From the IMG/VR virus record IMGVR_UViG_3300036832_000827, positions 1 through 64,000 of that record: 64,000 nt of DNA; one strand, written 5' to 3'. Each line of letters opens with the position of its first letter. The stretch's first letter is position 1. This stretch comes from a virus. The notes beneath the pieces were generated by a model. It saw only the letters and a list, made by a program, of their open reading frames with translations. It had not been told where the DNA came from and did not search any database. Both the position numbers and the translations under genes were made by a program. Shown here in pieces: positions 38,184 to 48,656 of this stretch.

Positions 38184-41100
38184 TTATCGTGCTTCCTTGG
38201 CCTCTTGACGGCGCATAGCTTCCCGTTGGGCTCTGATGGCGGCTCGTGCCTTCTCTCTTTGGACGGCAGTTTTCAGTAGACGCGGGAAAGCTATATCGAG
38301 TGCTGACTTAACGAATGCCAGGCCCTCGCCTTTTGTGAGTTCCTGCTTCTTGTCGCGGTTGACGCCCAGGCTGTGCATGATGTCGCCAAGCGCCGGGTTG
38401 AGATCCAGGCCTCCTTCGAGGATGTGGCGGCCGATGCCGGCAGTCTTCGGCAGATCAGGTGGTTTGAAAAATTGGGCTCCATACTGTCCTTCGCGATCTC
38501 GAAGGGCCATGAGGCTCGGTTCGTATCCGGTCGCTGCTATCGATGCCGCCCTTACGACCGGTGAGCTGGTCAACGGGCCCGCTATCGAGTTGATCGTGCC
38601 GGTCGCTCCCGATTCGAGCATCTGCTCTTTTGATCCGCCAAGGATCGCCGTGTCGTACGCTCCTGAGATGCCGAGTGCTCTCGCCCCTCTTTCGACGAGC
38701 GGCGAGAACATCCCCAGTCCGACGTAGGCGGTCTTGTCATTGTCGCCCCATATCATTTTCGCGAGCGGTGAGTTGCGGTCCTTCGGATTTAGCGGGATCT
38801 GCAAAAAGCGGCTGTCCTTGTCATTCCAGGGCATGACTCCGCGATAGGCGTAAGACGCTGCCGCCCACATCCCGAGCATCCCCAGTACGCCCCCGGAAAA
38901 CTGCTGTTGAGCTCGACGAGCCATACGCCAGCCAGGGCTTAGACCTTCGGTTGGCAACGGCGTTTTATTTAGCCATCCCAGGACGCCGTTCTTTAGCATC
39001 TGGCTGCCAGCGGTAAAGAATGGGGCTAGTTGCGAACCTTTGAGCGATCGTGACAGTTGCGATTCGAGAGCACGGTTATAGATCCCGAGCTTCTGCACGA
39101 ATTCCGCTTTCTCATAGCGCGATGCGTTGGGGTTGATCGTTTCGGCAATTTTCCACATCACGATGCGAGAGCGCGTGTCGATCCCTTTCGGGCCTGTCAA
39201 AAACGGCCTGATCGGATTCCATGTATGCTCGATCCCGAGTTGTGCAGCCAGCTTTTTCGAAAACGTCTTGTTGGCGAACTCGCTCGGAAACGCGCCGCTT
39301 TCGGCCATGTCCCTAAGCATGGCGGGGTCGCCTTTTAGCGGGTCGGTCATCGCCACATGGATGATCCCAGTAAGGATCTTTGTCGCCGGTGTATTGCCGA
39401 TCGTGCGTGAAAGAATATCCTGGCCTATGAATGGCGTTCCGCCGATAAGTCCGCCGACGAGATTCGCTGTATGGTAAATGGGCTCAAGAAGTCCGGTAGC
39501 ACCAAACATGTTTAGCCGATTGAGTGTTTTGTTGACGATATTTGGGTCGTCCGGGTGTTCGAGCACGGGCTTTAGTTCCTTTGCCAGCCACTTCGGCACG
39601 GTGTACGGAACATTGCCGATCCGAAGGAAAGTCGTTGGTTGGCCCATGATCTCCGATGGCGGCTCGGCACCCGGCTTTAACGGTTTAGCGAGTCCCGCTA
39701 TCTCCACCGAATCCTGCAAGTCGCTCATGTTCTGGTCTCTCAGGGCCTTTGCGATCTCAGGTGTCGGATTGGCTCCCGCGAGTATCTGCGCCTGGATCTG
39801 AGCGGTGGTCGTGGCATACTTGACGACCTCGTCGGCCGCTTCCGGATCGACGTGGCGCAACTCGTTGAGGTTTTTGTTTACGAAGTTCTCAAGCGAGCGG
39901 GCCGACCTCATCACCTTGCCGCTCGTCAAGGCGTCATCGAGTTTGCCGAGGATCTTACGGGTAGCTGAGAAGCTTAATTTTTGTTGTACAGGACGTGTTT
40001 CAGGAACCTTTCCTTGTTGAAGTTCGGATGGCTGGGGTCGACCTTCACCATAAGCCGCTTGGCCCTGGCCGCCGCCTGGTCCCCGTGTTTCTCCCCGATC
40101 TCGTAGCTCAGTAGGAACTTGGCCTTTTCCTTCGGACTCCATCCCTGGGAGATGGCCTTGAGATTCGCTAGTGCGGCTTCTTTGCTCATATCGTTGAATT
40201 GCTTTTTCTGTTTGTTTACTGATGCCGCCAAGGGCTTGTCTGACCCGCTCTGCGGTTACGCCTTCAGAGCGTAGGTGCTTTTCGTATGCTAATTGTAACT
40301 CAGCAACCTCTCTGCGCGTCAAACCGAGATCGAGATGGCCGTCATCCCGATAGGCTTTGTTCATGATCTCTTTATACATGCCGGCATCGGAGATGTTCCG
40401 GTAGCTGGGCACGGTTCGTAAATTGGCCTCAGCTTTCTTGTAGGCCTGAAGTCCTCTGCCTTTGTCCGATATTTTGCCGCCTAGCAGTTCCTCGTGGGCT
40501 TGGTGAAATCGCTCTTCCTGGCGGGTTCCTTCGGACAGCGTAGGATAGTTCTCATCGACCAGACCAGTCGGAAGACCGTGTTCAGGGTGAACATTATCCT
40601 CAAAGGTCTTGATGATCCGATCGAGGCCGTCGGCCATTTCGGGATGCTCCTTGCTGACAGAATCTCGCGCCAGCTTCAGCGCGTTGGTTACGTCTGCAAC
40701 GTCTGCCGGCAGCATCTGAAGTCCCAGGAACCTCTCGTCTGGCTCTACGCCGCCCAGTCTTCTGAGGAGGCGGTGCATTAACTCCAAGGCCGGTACGTTC
40801 ATCTCGATCATCGGACTTTTTGGATCTTTGGTGAACGTGGCGTCTCGCAGCAATTCACTATCCTTCTTATCCGCCAGGCCCGCTTGTTCCTGCCTAAGCT
40901 GATCGACCTCCTTGTTATAGTTTTCGATATGAGCCCGGTCCTCGGCCGGAGTCTCGGGTTCGGGAAGATGTTCGGCCGCATTGAAATTGATGTCGCCGGG
41001 GGTGATCGTCCTGTCACCTTTGGGAGGCCTGAACAGATCTGACTGGGCCTCTTTCCGAGAGCTCTTCGCCAGGCCCTCTTCTGTTTCCCGCTTACCGATC

Positions 41101-44100
41101 TCGCCGATGTCCGCGACCGTGAATCCCCCCTTGTCGCGAAATAGGGCGAGTTCCTTACCGGGATTCTTCTCTTGAAGCTCGGTTAATTTTGCTTTGGCGG
41201 TTGCCTTATCGGTCGGTTCTATGAGGCGATCGATCCTCTCGGGCGCGAATGGCGTCTCTTCGGCCTTGGTCTCGGGTTCGATCCGCTCGGCCGCATTGCT
41301 GTCTGCGATCTTTTTGAATTGCTCTGGCGTGAGTAGGTGGACATCTCCAGCCTTATTTTCGAGTTCGACCTTTCCCTCATCGTTGATGCCTTCAAAACGA
41401 TAGGTGCCTTTCGGGAGGCCGGAAACGTCGCGGTTGGTCGCGATGCGATCGCCTTCCCGGAACTCCGTCCCTTTCTTTGTGGTGATCGCTGCCTCGGCTG
41501 GCTTGGTGACGGCTGGCTCTTCTCTCGGTGCTTCGGCCTTTGAGACTTCGGGCGGCTCGGTCACTTTCGCCGATGGCTCGGCGGGCTTGGCTTCGACTTG
41601 GCCCGTTGCCTCATCGACAAATTTATAGATCGCGTCGATCGCATTGTCGCGGGCCTCTTCGGATTTGAAGTAAAGGGTCTTTGTACGGTCGTTGGCAAAG
41701 TCCAGTTGGAGCCCGGCGTTTGCAACACCTTCAATCTGCGCTTTTCCGCCTTTTGTGATCCCGGTAATTGATGTCGGCTTTTCTTCTGAATAGGAAATAC
41801 CCCTAAAGTTCTCTGGATATTCGCTAAGAAATCCAAGAGCGTCATTGTTTTTAGCTCCGAGACCGTGAAGGGCGCTGTTGTCAAGGCCCTCGATGTCGCG
41901 GGCCATTATTCGTGGTTTTTGAGTCGATGGCTCGGCAGGCTTCGCGGCGCGTTCGGCTGCTGCGGCCTCGAACGTCTGACCAGGTGTGGACAGAAGATCC
42001 TTGGGGTCCATCTTCCCACTAAGGATGTCGTCGATGGCTGCGGCGTCCTTTTCAGGATCGAGATGGTATTTCTTGATTAGGTCGGCGCGGCGTGTCGCCT
42101 CATGCTCAGCCTCAACGGCGGCAGCTTTCTGCTCGGCGATCGTCGTGGTCGGCTTCCCTGGCTTGGTTTCTTCGGTGGTTTTTAGTTCTTCCGGCTTTCC
42201 AGCTCGTGCCTCAGGCGATCCTTCCTGATCTGGCCGCGAAGCTTGTTTATCCTCTTGTTTAGGGCCTCGCTGTCCTGTCTCATCTTCAAGTTCCCTTCTT
42301 TCAATGATCTCTCTACGAGCTTGCTGATATATCCGGTCGAGGTTGGTTTCCTTGAGGGGTTTTCCATTCGCTAAGAGACTATCATAGAGCTCCGACTTCT
42401 TAAAGCCCTTAATGCTGTCGTGCGGCAACGGGTCTTCCTCTGTCCCATATTTTGCTATAACGTCCTTCAGCCAGCCTGGGAAAAACTTACCTTCGCGAAA
42501 GGGAATGATCTGGTTTGTTATGAACGCATCGGCGGCTTGAATGGTGTCCAGAAATGCATCGGCGGTCTTGCCGTCTTTAGGCAGCGCGTCACGGTGATTG
42601 GCAATCCAGTCAAGCCACTCTTCGGGCGTCATGTACGACGAGCGCTCCTTGCCGAACTGCTCCTGGGCCATCTTGTCGCGGAAAGCGGAAAACGCTGTTT
42701 TGAAAGCGGCGTGGTCGGCGTCGGCCGGCAACGCGTGGTCTCCCAGGCCGATCGCTTTAAGTAGCTGGTTGACCATCTTGATGCGGTCCGCCTTCTCCGC
42801 GTCGGGCATGGCTCCTTCGAGGCCAAAGCGGTCGATCATGTAGTTGTTGACCATCCCGTGAGGTCCGGGTATGGGCAATTCTTTAAGTCCTTTGACCTGG
42901 TCGACGGAGATCCCTAATTTCTCCGCGATGGCGTCGTCCGTCTTGCCGTCGCGCTTCATCCGGCGCGCTTCTCTTGTGGCCTCTGGCGTGAGTGGCTCGG
43001 GTTTGCCGGGAAAGAGTCCTGGCACTTCGCCAACTCCGGCACCCACGGTCGCGGGTTCGCCTTCCTTGGCAGGTTCGGGTTTTACTTCTTCAGCTTTAGG
43101 GGTTTCAGCGGCGGGGGCTGCGGCAGTGGTCGCGGCGCCGGGGGCGGTTTCGGCTCGTTCATGATCTGCGCGTGGTTCGTTCTCAAGATCCGGCCCAGCA
43201 CCCTCGGGCTGAACTCCCTGCCGTGCTTCGTTATAAGCCTGGAATATCGCATCGCCGTGGGTAGCTCCACTTTCGGCGTCGGTGGCAAGGGGTTCAAGGC
43301 CGTGTTCGAGCTGCTTGTCGTCGTAGGCTTGTCTAAGTCGTCTGACGTCGGGGTCGGATTCGTTGAATCTGAGGTTGCCATTCGGGTCATAGTCTACTCC
43401 TTCGTCGTTATCGATCCTATCGCGTATTTCGTCCAGGATCTTTTGAGCTTCCGGGTCTTGGAGAAAGTTCTTCGTGCTCCGGATCAGCGCGGCCTGTCTT
43501 CGGGCGTACTCTCCTGCGGCTTCCGGAGCGTTGTCACGCTTGCGGACATATTCCTCTTCGGCTGCGGCGTAGTCGGTGTTGTCGTAAAGCTTCTCGAAAT
43601 CATCCTTCGAAAAGTGCAGGCCGCGTCCCGTTTCCTTGTGACTGGCGACGTCGTCTTCGATAGCCGTCCACAACTGATTGCCATTGGCATCTCGTCGGTC
43701 GGGCCAGAGGTCGCGCAGGTAGCCGGCATCCCAGGCCATCACGGCCATTTGCTCGGCGGTAAAGGGCGCGTTTTGGTTCTTAAGGCCGGAACTGCCGGTC
43801 TCTTTGTCCGACAGACGCCGGCCCTCGCCGCTGTCTCGTGATACTGGTCTGATCCCGCTTTGCCCGTCTCGCTTCTGGCGCACCCATTGGGAAAGCGACT
43901 TGACTCCCTGCGGCACGGGCGGCTGCGTTTTGCCGCCTTCTTCGGTGCCGGGTCCGCCCATTGCCCATGGCGGGACTTCTTCCTCTGTTGGCGGCTTCGC
44001 AGGTTCGGCTGCGATTTCCGCTTCACCCTCAGATGGGACGTGTATTGGAAGCGATGCGTGTGCGGTGGGTGTGATTTTGTCGCCTTCTGGCCTCTCAAAG

Positions 44101-47100
44101 TGAATTATCACATCTGCGGCGGCCCCAGTTCCGGCTCGCTCCCCGACGCCTTCGCGGGTTTCACGAATGTTTACTTCGACGGGCTTGCCTCGATGTGGGC
44201 CGGTCGTCTCCCAATCTTCAACGTCATCGGGATGTGGTCTGTATTCCTGTTTGAATTGTTCCCAAGATATAACGCGCCCACCTAGTGTGGTCTTTCTGCC
44301 GTCAGCTCGAAATCCACTGAAAACCGTTTTTCGAACGCCGTCCTTTTCAGTTGTTTCCGCTGTCCACGTACCGCCTGACGGGTTCGTGCCGCTTGTGGGG
44401 CTTTCTGTCGGCGTCTCGGCCTTTGGCGTCGGCTGGGCTACTTCTTCTCTTCGAAGTCGCTCACGCTCGTCGCTGAGCGCGGCGTGTTCGTGGGTGCGGT
44501 CTGGCAGCGGCAGGCGGTTATCGCCCGTGATCGCGGCGATACGTTTGTCGAGCTCCTTGATGGCTCCTGGCCGGCCGTGTTTCTCTACAAGAGCGTTCGC
44601 CACTTGTTTTGCGTTGGCCTTGGCCTTGTCTTTGTTGGCTTGCTCTTCGGCTGCGGCCTTGGCCTTTTCTTCCGTTGCGGCCTTGGCTTTGGCCACTCCT
44701 TCGAGGCGGCCGGGCTCGTTCGCGATGTAGTCTGCGGCGTCTGTTTTTGGAACGTTCGCATCCGGCAACTTGCTGCGGTAGACTTTCTCACCCTTCGGGC
44801 CGTAATTGAACCGGCGCGCTTCCAGGGAACCGGTCGGCGTCTGGCGGCCGGTAAGCTCAACCATTCCGTGCTGCGGGTGCATGAAGGTCTGACCTGCGAG
44901 ATCGCTCGTCGCCTTTGGCGTCGGCATCTTCCCGGAGTCGAGTTCTGCCCTGCCTCGTTCGCTTATCAGTTGGTGAGCGTAATCCTCGTATGAAAGTCTA
45001 TACGTGTCGTCCGAATTGAAGTCGACGATCCCTGCCTTGTGAAGTTTGCGGAGAGCTTTCTGGACCTGGTCGAGTGGTGCGTTGTTGAGTGCTTTCGCGA
45101 TCTCCGTAGAGGACATTCGCTTGTCGCCAGTCAGGGCCCTGATGATCGGCTCGGCGTGCTTATCCCTGTTGATCGCGTATGCGACATCCTGGACGCGCGG
45201 GTTTGTTTTCCGCAGAGCTCCTTCTTCGGGCTCTTTGATCCCTGCGATCGGCTCTGCGCCGGGTGCTGTCGCGGTCGGCTCCGCTGCTGCGGTCGGTGCT
45301 GCTGTCGGCGCTGCTGGCTCGGGAATGTTAATTCCCGCTTTCCTCGCAGCGTCACGCAGCGCGGCCGGATCGCGAAGTCTGCTGGCGTCCGGTTTCACCG
45401 ATTTTACGATCTTGCTGGCCTGCTTTGGATCTACTCCATTTGCGACCAGATATTTGTGTGCGTCCTCTGCCCCGAGTGGCTCTTCTGCGGGTGCAGCGGC
45501 CGTAGTCGGCTCGCCTGTCGGCGTTGTCGTCGGTTCGCCTGTCGGCGTCGTCGGCGCTGCGGGTGGAGTCTCGGTTGGTGGCGTCGGTGGAATTATCGGT
45601 TGGCCGGCGATGCCAAGCGGTTCTGTCGCCGTTCCTGTCGGCGTCGGCGTCGGGGCTCCTGGCGTTTCCTCGGTCGGCGGCGCTTGATATTGGTCGGTAA
45701 GCCCGAGGGGCTCGGCTCCGAACCTACGCGGGCCTTTGACGCCTGGCGCTTCTGGTGCTTCTGGATATACGAGCGGCGGTTTTGCCTGATTGCGCCAGTC
45801 ATTGACCGTTCTTAACTCGGCATCGATGTCGTCGATGCGAGAGCCGCTTCCCGGTTTGGGAACCTGTATGTCTTCCTGGGCCGCTGTCGAATTCGGAAAG
45901 AGACGCTGATAATTCGCGTACTCCGCATCTGTCATCGGCCGGAGTAGCCCTTGCTTCTCCTTATAGAGGTTGTCCTCATGCTGGCTGAGCACGCCGATAT
46001 GTCTCGGCCCGATGATCGCCTGCTGCACGCCGTCCGGCACCTTGCCCGTAACGTCGGTCAACGTGATGCCTCCGCCTTCCTTTTTGGTGATAAGGACATC
46101 TCTCGGATTCCCCTGGTTGTCCGGCAAGCGGATAAACTTGTTGTCCAGTTTTTCGAGAGTTTTGATATCGGCTTCCGTGGGGTCGGCTGTTGTTCTCTTT
46201 CCCTTACCGGCCATCGCAAAGTGCAGGATGCCCATGAGAAGAGCTTGGTCCAGCGCCTCATCCGATGTCCCGCCTTGGGCCTTCACCTGACCGTAGGTGA
46301 TACTTCCTATGGTTGCGGCTCCGAGACTTTCGTTGGTGAGCCTTGAGATGATCTGTCCCGCTCCGGCTGTCGTGTCGAGGCCGACGCTTGTGGCCAGCTT
46401 TTCGATCAGCGGTCCGGTCAATCCTTCGAGGATCGCCGGCGTCTCAAAAACTGCTCCGGTGAGACCGTCCTTCCAGGATTGCATAACCATCTCGCCGAAC
46501 GGTCTGTTGGTGTTCGTCAAAGCTCCGTGAATGGCAAAGCCAAGGATCGGATCGCCGCCCGCCGCTACCGTTGAGCCGATGATTCCGGGAAAATCGCCAA
46601 GCCCCTGCGCGGCTGCGACGACCCTGCTGAAATTCGGATTTGGCTGGCCGTTTGGGAGCTTCTCGGGATTTGCTGCCTGGGCGGCGATGCCTGCCCCTTC
46701 GGACAATCTATCAAGCCAGGCGCTGGCGTTCCCGCCTGTTGCCCAGTTAAGCACCGGCTGCGTGTAGCGTAAGGCTCCCGCTCCCATCGCCGCTATGTCC
46801 CTGACCAACTCAAGCCCAGGCTGCGTGCCAACACGATTGAGAAGATTTTCCTTCCCTATCGTCTGACCGGCCTGCTGCATCTGAGCGATCTGCTGGTCGG
46901 TCATCTTTGTCTTGTTGAAATCGATGTCCTGAGTCAGCAAGTCTCGTTTGGCTTGGGCGACAAGTGCCGGGTTGCCTGCTACGGCGTAGGGCATGAGGTA
47001 GCGCTCAGCCGCCAGGGAACCGAGTTGCTGCTGCTGCTGCTCTGTCTTAGCTTTCTGTAAGTTGCGGAAGCTTCCGTAGTTTCCTAAAACGTTACTGACG

Positions 47101-48647
47101 AGGTCGTTGAGTTCCTTCGTGTGAGTACTTACATAATCCTGGTCGGGAAAGCCTGCCTGCTGCTTGATAGCGTTATAGGCTTTGGCTTCGTCATTCGCAT
47201 CGGTTCTGAGACCTGCCTGCTGGTCGGCAAATATCTGTGCGAGATAGTCATCGTTGCCGTTGTTCTTGAGCAGCGTCGCTTTGTAGTCCTGCGATACGCC
47301 CTGCGCCTGTTTTGTCTGTCCGTACGCGTCAAGGATCTTTTGTATGAACTGGCTTGGGACAAGCTGCTGATGGGCCTGCCCGGTTTGAGCATTCGACTTT
47401 GCCAGATCCTCAAGGTTGCTCTCGGTCGTGCCGCCGCCCATCTTGTCGGCGTACTGCATCGGCTGTCGATCGACGTAAGCCTTCACAAAGTCGTACGGAA
47501 CGCCCGTCGCCTGTGAGATACGGTACGTACTGGCGTCTTTTATGAACTGCGAATAGGTTTGGTCGGCCGGTTTTTCTCTCAGGTCTATTCCAAACTTGAT
47601 GTCTTGCGGCGCGTACTGGTTCGTGACAACGTTGGCCATCTGGTCCGGCGCTGGCGGCTGAGCGGGTTGTGCTGGTGCTCCGGGAGCTCCGGGCGCCGTG
47701 GGCGCTCCGGTTGGCTGCTGCTCTCCGGGCTGTCTGTATGTGATCTGACTGGGATCGATCTGCTGGCCGCCCTCGGTGTAGCCCGTATCCGGGGCTACCT
47801 CCGTGTTGGCTGAGCCGGTAGGCTGTGCGGCCGCCTTGAAAAAATCGTCCCGCGAAATTGGCGTCTGGCCTTGATCCTGGGTGAACTTCAAATACTGCTG
47901 ATAGTCATCCTCGCTCGCCGGCGCAGCATTTTCGGCTGGAGCCTGTGTTGCGATCGGAAGTGTCGGCGCTACTGTCGTCGGCGCCGGCCGCGCTCCGGGA
48001 AGTGTCGCGGGCGATGGCTGCTGTCCAAGGAACTGCGCAAGGCTTGGAGCATTCGCTCTGGACGCGGCCAATTTCGCGCTGATGTTGCGGACGTAGTTCT
48101 GTGTTTCTGGAACGTTTGGGATCTGCCCGTTTCGAAGGGCCTGCTTATATTCGCCCCCGTTGTATCCGGCAAGTGCGAGATTTTCGTCGCCGCCAAACTG
48201 ATCGAGAAGTTTCCGCATGTAGCGGGCCTGGCCGTTGATCGATTGGATAGGATCGGTTCGATCGGTGACGCCGTACTTTGCGGCGGTGGCGGGCATGAAC
48301 TGACCTGCCCCAAGCGCTCCGGCTGAGGAGCCGCGCCTTCCGTAGAGCACGTCCGGGCTGAAGCTTGTTTCCTGGCGGCCTTGTTCGAGAAGCAAGTTCG
48401 GGTCGACGTCGTTCGCGCGGCCGGCCTGTTCATAGAGACTGTCGAGTTTTGGGTGGCCGCTCGTCGTGTGAAGCAAACTAAAACCGCTCGGAAGATCTAC
48501 GTTGTCGGCGTATGACGGATATTTGCGTACGACGCGCGCCGCAAGATCGCTGTTGTCAAGATCGGCGTACTCGGGATATTTATCCTTGATCCGCTGAGCG
48601 AAATCGTCGACGGACAGTTTCTGGTCAGTGTTGTCGCCATCGGCCAT
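38184..48647 (-). CDS. giant ejection protein with lytic transglycosylase domain
   Basis: Encodes 3,487 residues. Residues 66-195 form a soluble-lytic-transglycosylase domain: catalytic E93 (RQETSF), GAGQFMPAT (113-121), ALAGYNGG (158-165) and ETQNYVRN (181-188). Residues about 215-340 and 1000-1200 are Pro/Ala/Thr linkers, around 1150-1220 is a winged-helix-like segment (MSSTEIAKALNN, then LHKAGIVDF), and about 2900-3460 resembles large polyvalent protein domain 38 with a membrane-active stretch (LGMLGMWAAASYAY). Such proteins are packed inside podovirus capsids, open peptidoglycan and help DNA enter. It is the last gene of the tail block. Confidence 0.85.
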   Translation of the reverse strand: MADGDNTDQKLSVDDFAQRIKDKYPEYADLDNSDLAARVVRKYPSYADNVDLPSGFSLLHTTSGHPKLDSLYEQAGRANDVDPNLLLEQGRQETSFSPDVLYGRRGSSAGALGAGQFMPATAAKYGVTDRTDPIQSINGQARYMRKLLDQFGGDENLALAGYNGGEYKQALRNGQIPNVPETQNYVRNISAKLAASRANAPSLAQFLGQQPSPATLPGARPAPTTVAPTLPIATQAPAENAAPASEDDYQQYLKFTQDQGQTPISRDDFFKAAAQPTGSANTEVAPDTGYTEGGQQIDPSQITYRQPGEQQPTGAPTAPGAPGAPAQPAQPPAPDQMANVVTNQYAPQDIKFGIDLREKPADQTYSQFIKDASTYRISQATGVPYDFVKAYVDRQPMQYADKMGGGTTESNLEDLAKSNAQTGQAHQQLVPSQFIQKILDAYGQTKQAQGVSQDYKATLLKNNGNDDYLAQIFADQQAGLRTDANDEAKAYNAIKQQAGFPDQDYVSTHTKELNDLVSNVLGNYGSFRNLQKAKTEQQQQQLGSLAAERYLMPYAVAGNPALVAQAKRDLLTQDIDFNKTKMTDQQIAQMQQAGQTIGKENLLNRVGTQPGLELVRDIAAMGAGALRYTQPVLNWATGGNASAWLDRLSEGAGIAAQAANPEKLPNGQPNPNFSRVVAAAQGLGDFPGIIGSTVAAGGDPILGFAIHGALTNTNRPFGEMVMQSWKDGLTGAVFETPAILEGLTGPLIEKLATSVGLDTTAGAGQIISRLTNESLGAATIGSITYGQVKAQGGTSDEALDQALLMGILHFAMAGKGKRTTADPTEADIKTLEKLDNKFIRLPDNQGNPRDVLITKKEGGGITLTDVTGKVPDGVQQAIIGPRHIGVLSQHEDNLYKEKQGLLRPMTDAEYANYQRLFPNSTAAQEDIQVPKPGSGSRIDDIDAELRTVNDWRNQAKPPLVYPEAPEAPGVKGPRRFGAEPLGLTDQYQAPPTEETPGAPTPTPTGTATEPLGIAGQPIIPPTPPTETPPAAPTTPTGEPTTTPTGEPTTAAAPAEEPLGAEDAHKYLVANGVDPKQASKIVKSVKPDASRLRDPAALRDAARKAGINIPEPAAPTAAPTAAAEPTATAPGAEPIAGIKEPEEGALRKTNPRVQDVAYAINRDKHAEPIIRALTGDKRMSSTEIAKALNNAPLDQVQKALRKLHKAGIVDFNSDDTYRLSYEDYAHQLISERGRAELDSGKMPTPKATSDLAGQTFMHPQHGMVELTGRQTPTGSLEARRFNYGPKGEKVYRSKLPDANVPKTDAADYIANEPGRLEGVAKAKAATEEKAKAAAEEQANKDKAKANAKQVANALVEKHGRPGAIKELDKRIAAITGDNRLPLPDRTHEHAALSDERERLRREEVAQPTPKAETPTESPTSGTNPSGGTWTAETTEKDGVRKTVFSGFRADGRKTTLGGRVISWEQFKQEYRPHPDDVEDWETTGPHRGKPVEVNIRETREGVGERAGTGAAADVIIHFERPEGDKITPTAHASLPIHVPSEGEAEIAAEPAKPPTEEEVPPWAMGGPGTEEGGKTQPPVPQGVKSLSQWVRQKRDGQSGIRPVSRDSGEGRRLSDKETGSSGLKNQNAPFTAEQMAVMAWDAGYLRDLWPDRRDANGNQLWTAIEDDVASHKETGRGLHFSKDDFEKLYDNTDYAAAEEEYVRKRDNAPEAAGEYARRQAALIRSTKNFLQDPEAQKILDEIRDRIDNDEGVDYDPNGNLRFNESDPDVRRLRQAYDDKQLEHGLEPLATDAESGATHGDAIFQAYNEARQGVQPEGAGPDLENEPRADHERAETAPGAATTAAAPAAETPKAEEVKPEPAKEGEPATVGAGVGEVPGLFPGKPEPLTPEATREARRMKRDGKTDDAIAEKLGISVDQVKGLKELPIPGPHGMVNNYMIDRFGLEGAMPDAEKADRIKMVNQLLKAIGLGDHALPADADHAAFKTAFSAFRDKMAQEQFGKERSSYMTPEEWLDWIANHRDALPKDGKTADAFLDTIQAADAFITNQIIPFREGKFFPGWLKDVIAKYGTEEDPLPHDSIKGFKKSELYDSLLANGKPLKETNLDRIYQQARREIIERRELEDETGQRGPKQEDKQASRPDQEGSPEARAGKPEELKTTEETKPGKPTTTIAEQKAAAVEAEHEATRRADLIKKYHLDPEKDAAAIDDILSGKMDPKDLLSTPGQTFEAAAAERAAKPAEPSTQKPRIMARDIEGLDNSALHGLGAKNNDALGFLSEYPENFRGISYSEEKPTSITGITKGGKAQIEGVANAGLQLDFANDRTKTLYFKSEEARDNAIDAIYKFVDEATGQVEAKPAEPSAKVTEPPEVSKAEAPREEPAVTKPAEAAITTKKGTEFREGDRIATNRDVSGLPKGTYRFEGINDEGKVELENKAGDVHLLTPEQFKKIADSNAAERIEPETKAEETPFAPERIDRLIEPTDKATAKAKLTELQEKNPGKELALFRDKGGFTVADIGEIGKRETEEGLAKSSRKEAQSDLFRPPKGDRTITPGDINFNAAEHLPEPETPAEDRAHIENYNKEVDQLRQEQAGLADKKDSELLRDATFTKDPKSPMIEMNVPALELMHRLLRRLGGVEPDERFLGLQMLPADVADVTNALKLARDSVSKEHPEMADGLDRIIKTFEDNVHPEHGLPTGLVDENYPTLSEGTRQEERFHQAHEELLGGKISDKGRGLQAYKKAEANLRTVPSYRNISDAGMYKEIMNKAYRDDGHLDLGLTRREVAELQLAYEKHLRSEGVTAERVRQALGGISKQTEKAIQRYEQRSRTSESQGHLPGMESEGKGQVPTELRDRGETRGPGGGQGQAAYGEGRPQPSELQQGKVPETRPVQQKLSFSATRKILGKLDDALTSGKVMRSARSLENFVNKNLNELRHVDPEAADEVVKYATTTAQIQAQILAGANPTPEIAKALRDQNMSDLQDSVEIAGLAKPLKPGAEPPSEIMGQPTTFLRIGNVPYTVPKWLAKELKPVLEHPDDPNIVNKTLNRLNMFGATGLLEPIYHTANLVGGLIGGTPFIGQDILSRTIGNTPATKILTGIIHVAMTDPLKGDPAMLRDMAESGAFPSEFANKTFSKKLAAQLGIEHTWNPIRPFLTGPKGIDTRSRIVMWKIAETINPNASRYEKAEFVQKLGIYNRALESQLSRSLKGSQLAPFFTAGSQMLKNGVLGWLNKTPLPTEGLSPGWRMARRAQQQFSGGVLGMLGMWAAASYAYRGVMPWNDKDSRFLQIPLNPKDRNSPLAKMIWGDNDKTAYVGLGMFSPLVERGARALGISGAYDTAILGGSKEQMLESGATGTINSIAGPLTSSPVVRAASIAATGYEPSLMALRDREGQYGAQFFKPPDLPKTAGIGRHILEGGLDLNPALGDIMHSLGVNRDKKQELTKGEGLAFVKSALDIAFPRLLKTAVQREKARAAIRAQREAMRRQEAKEAR

Positions 48648-48656
48648 AAGATTGAA

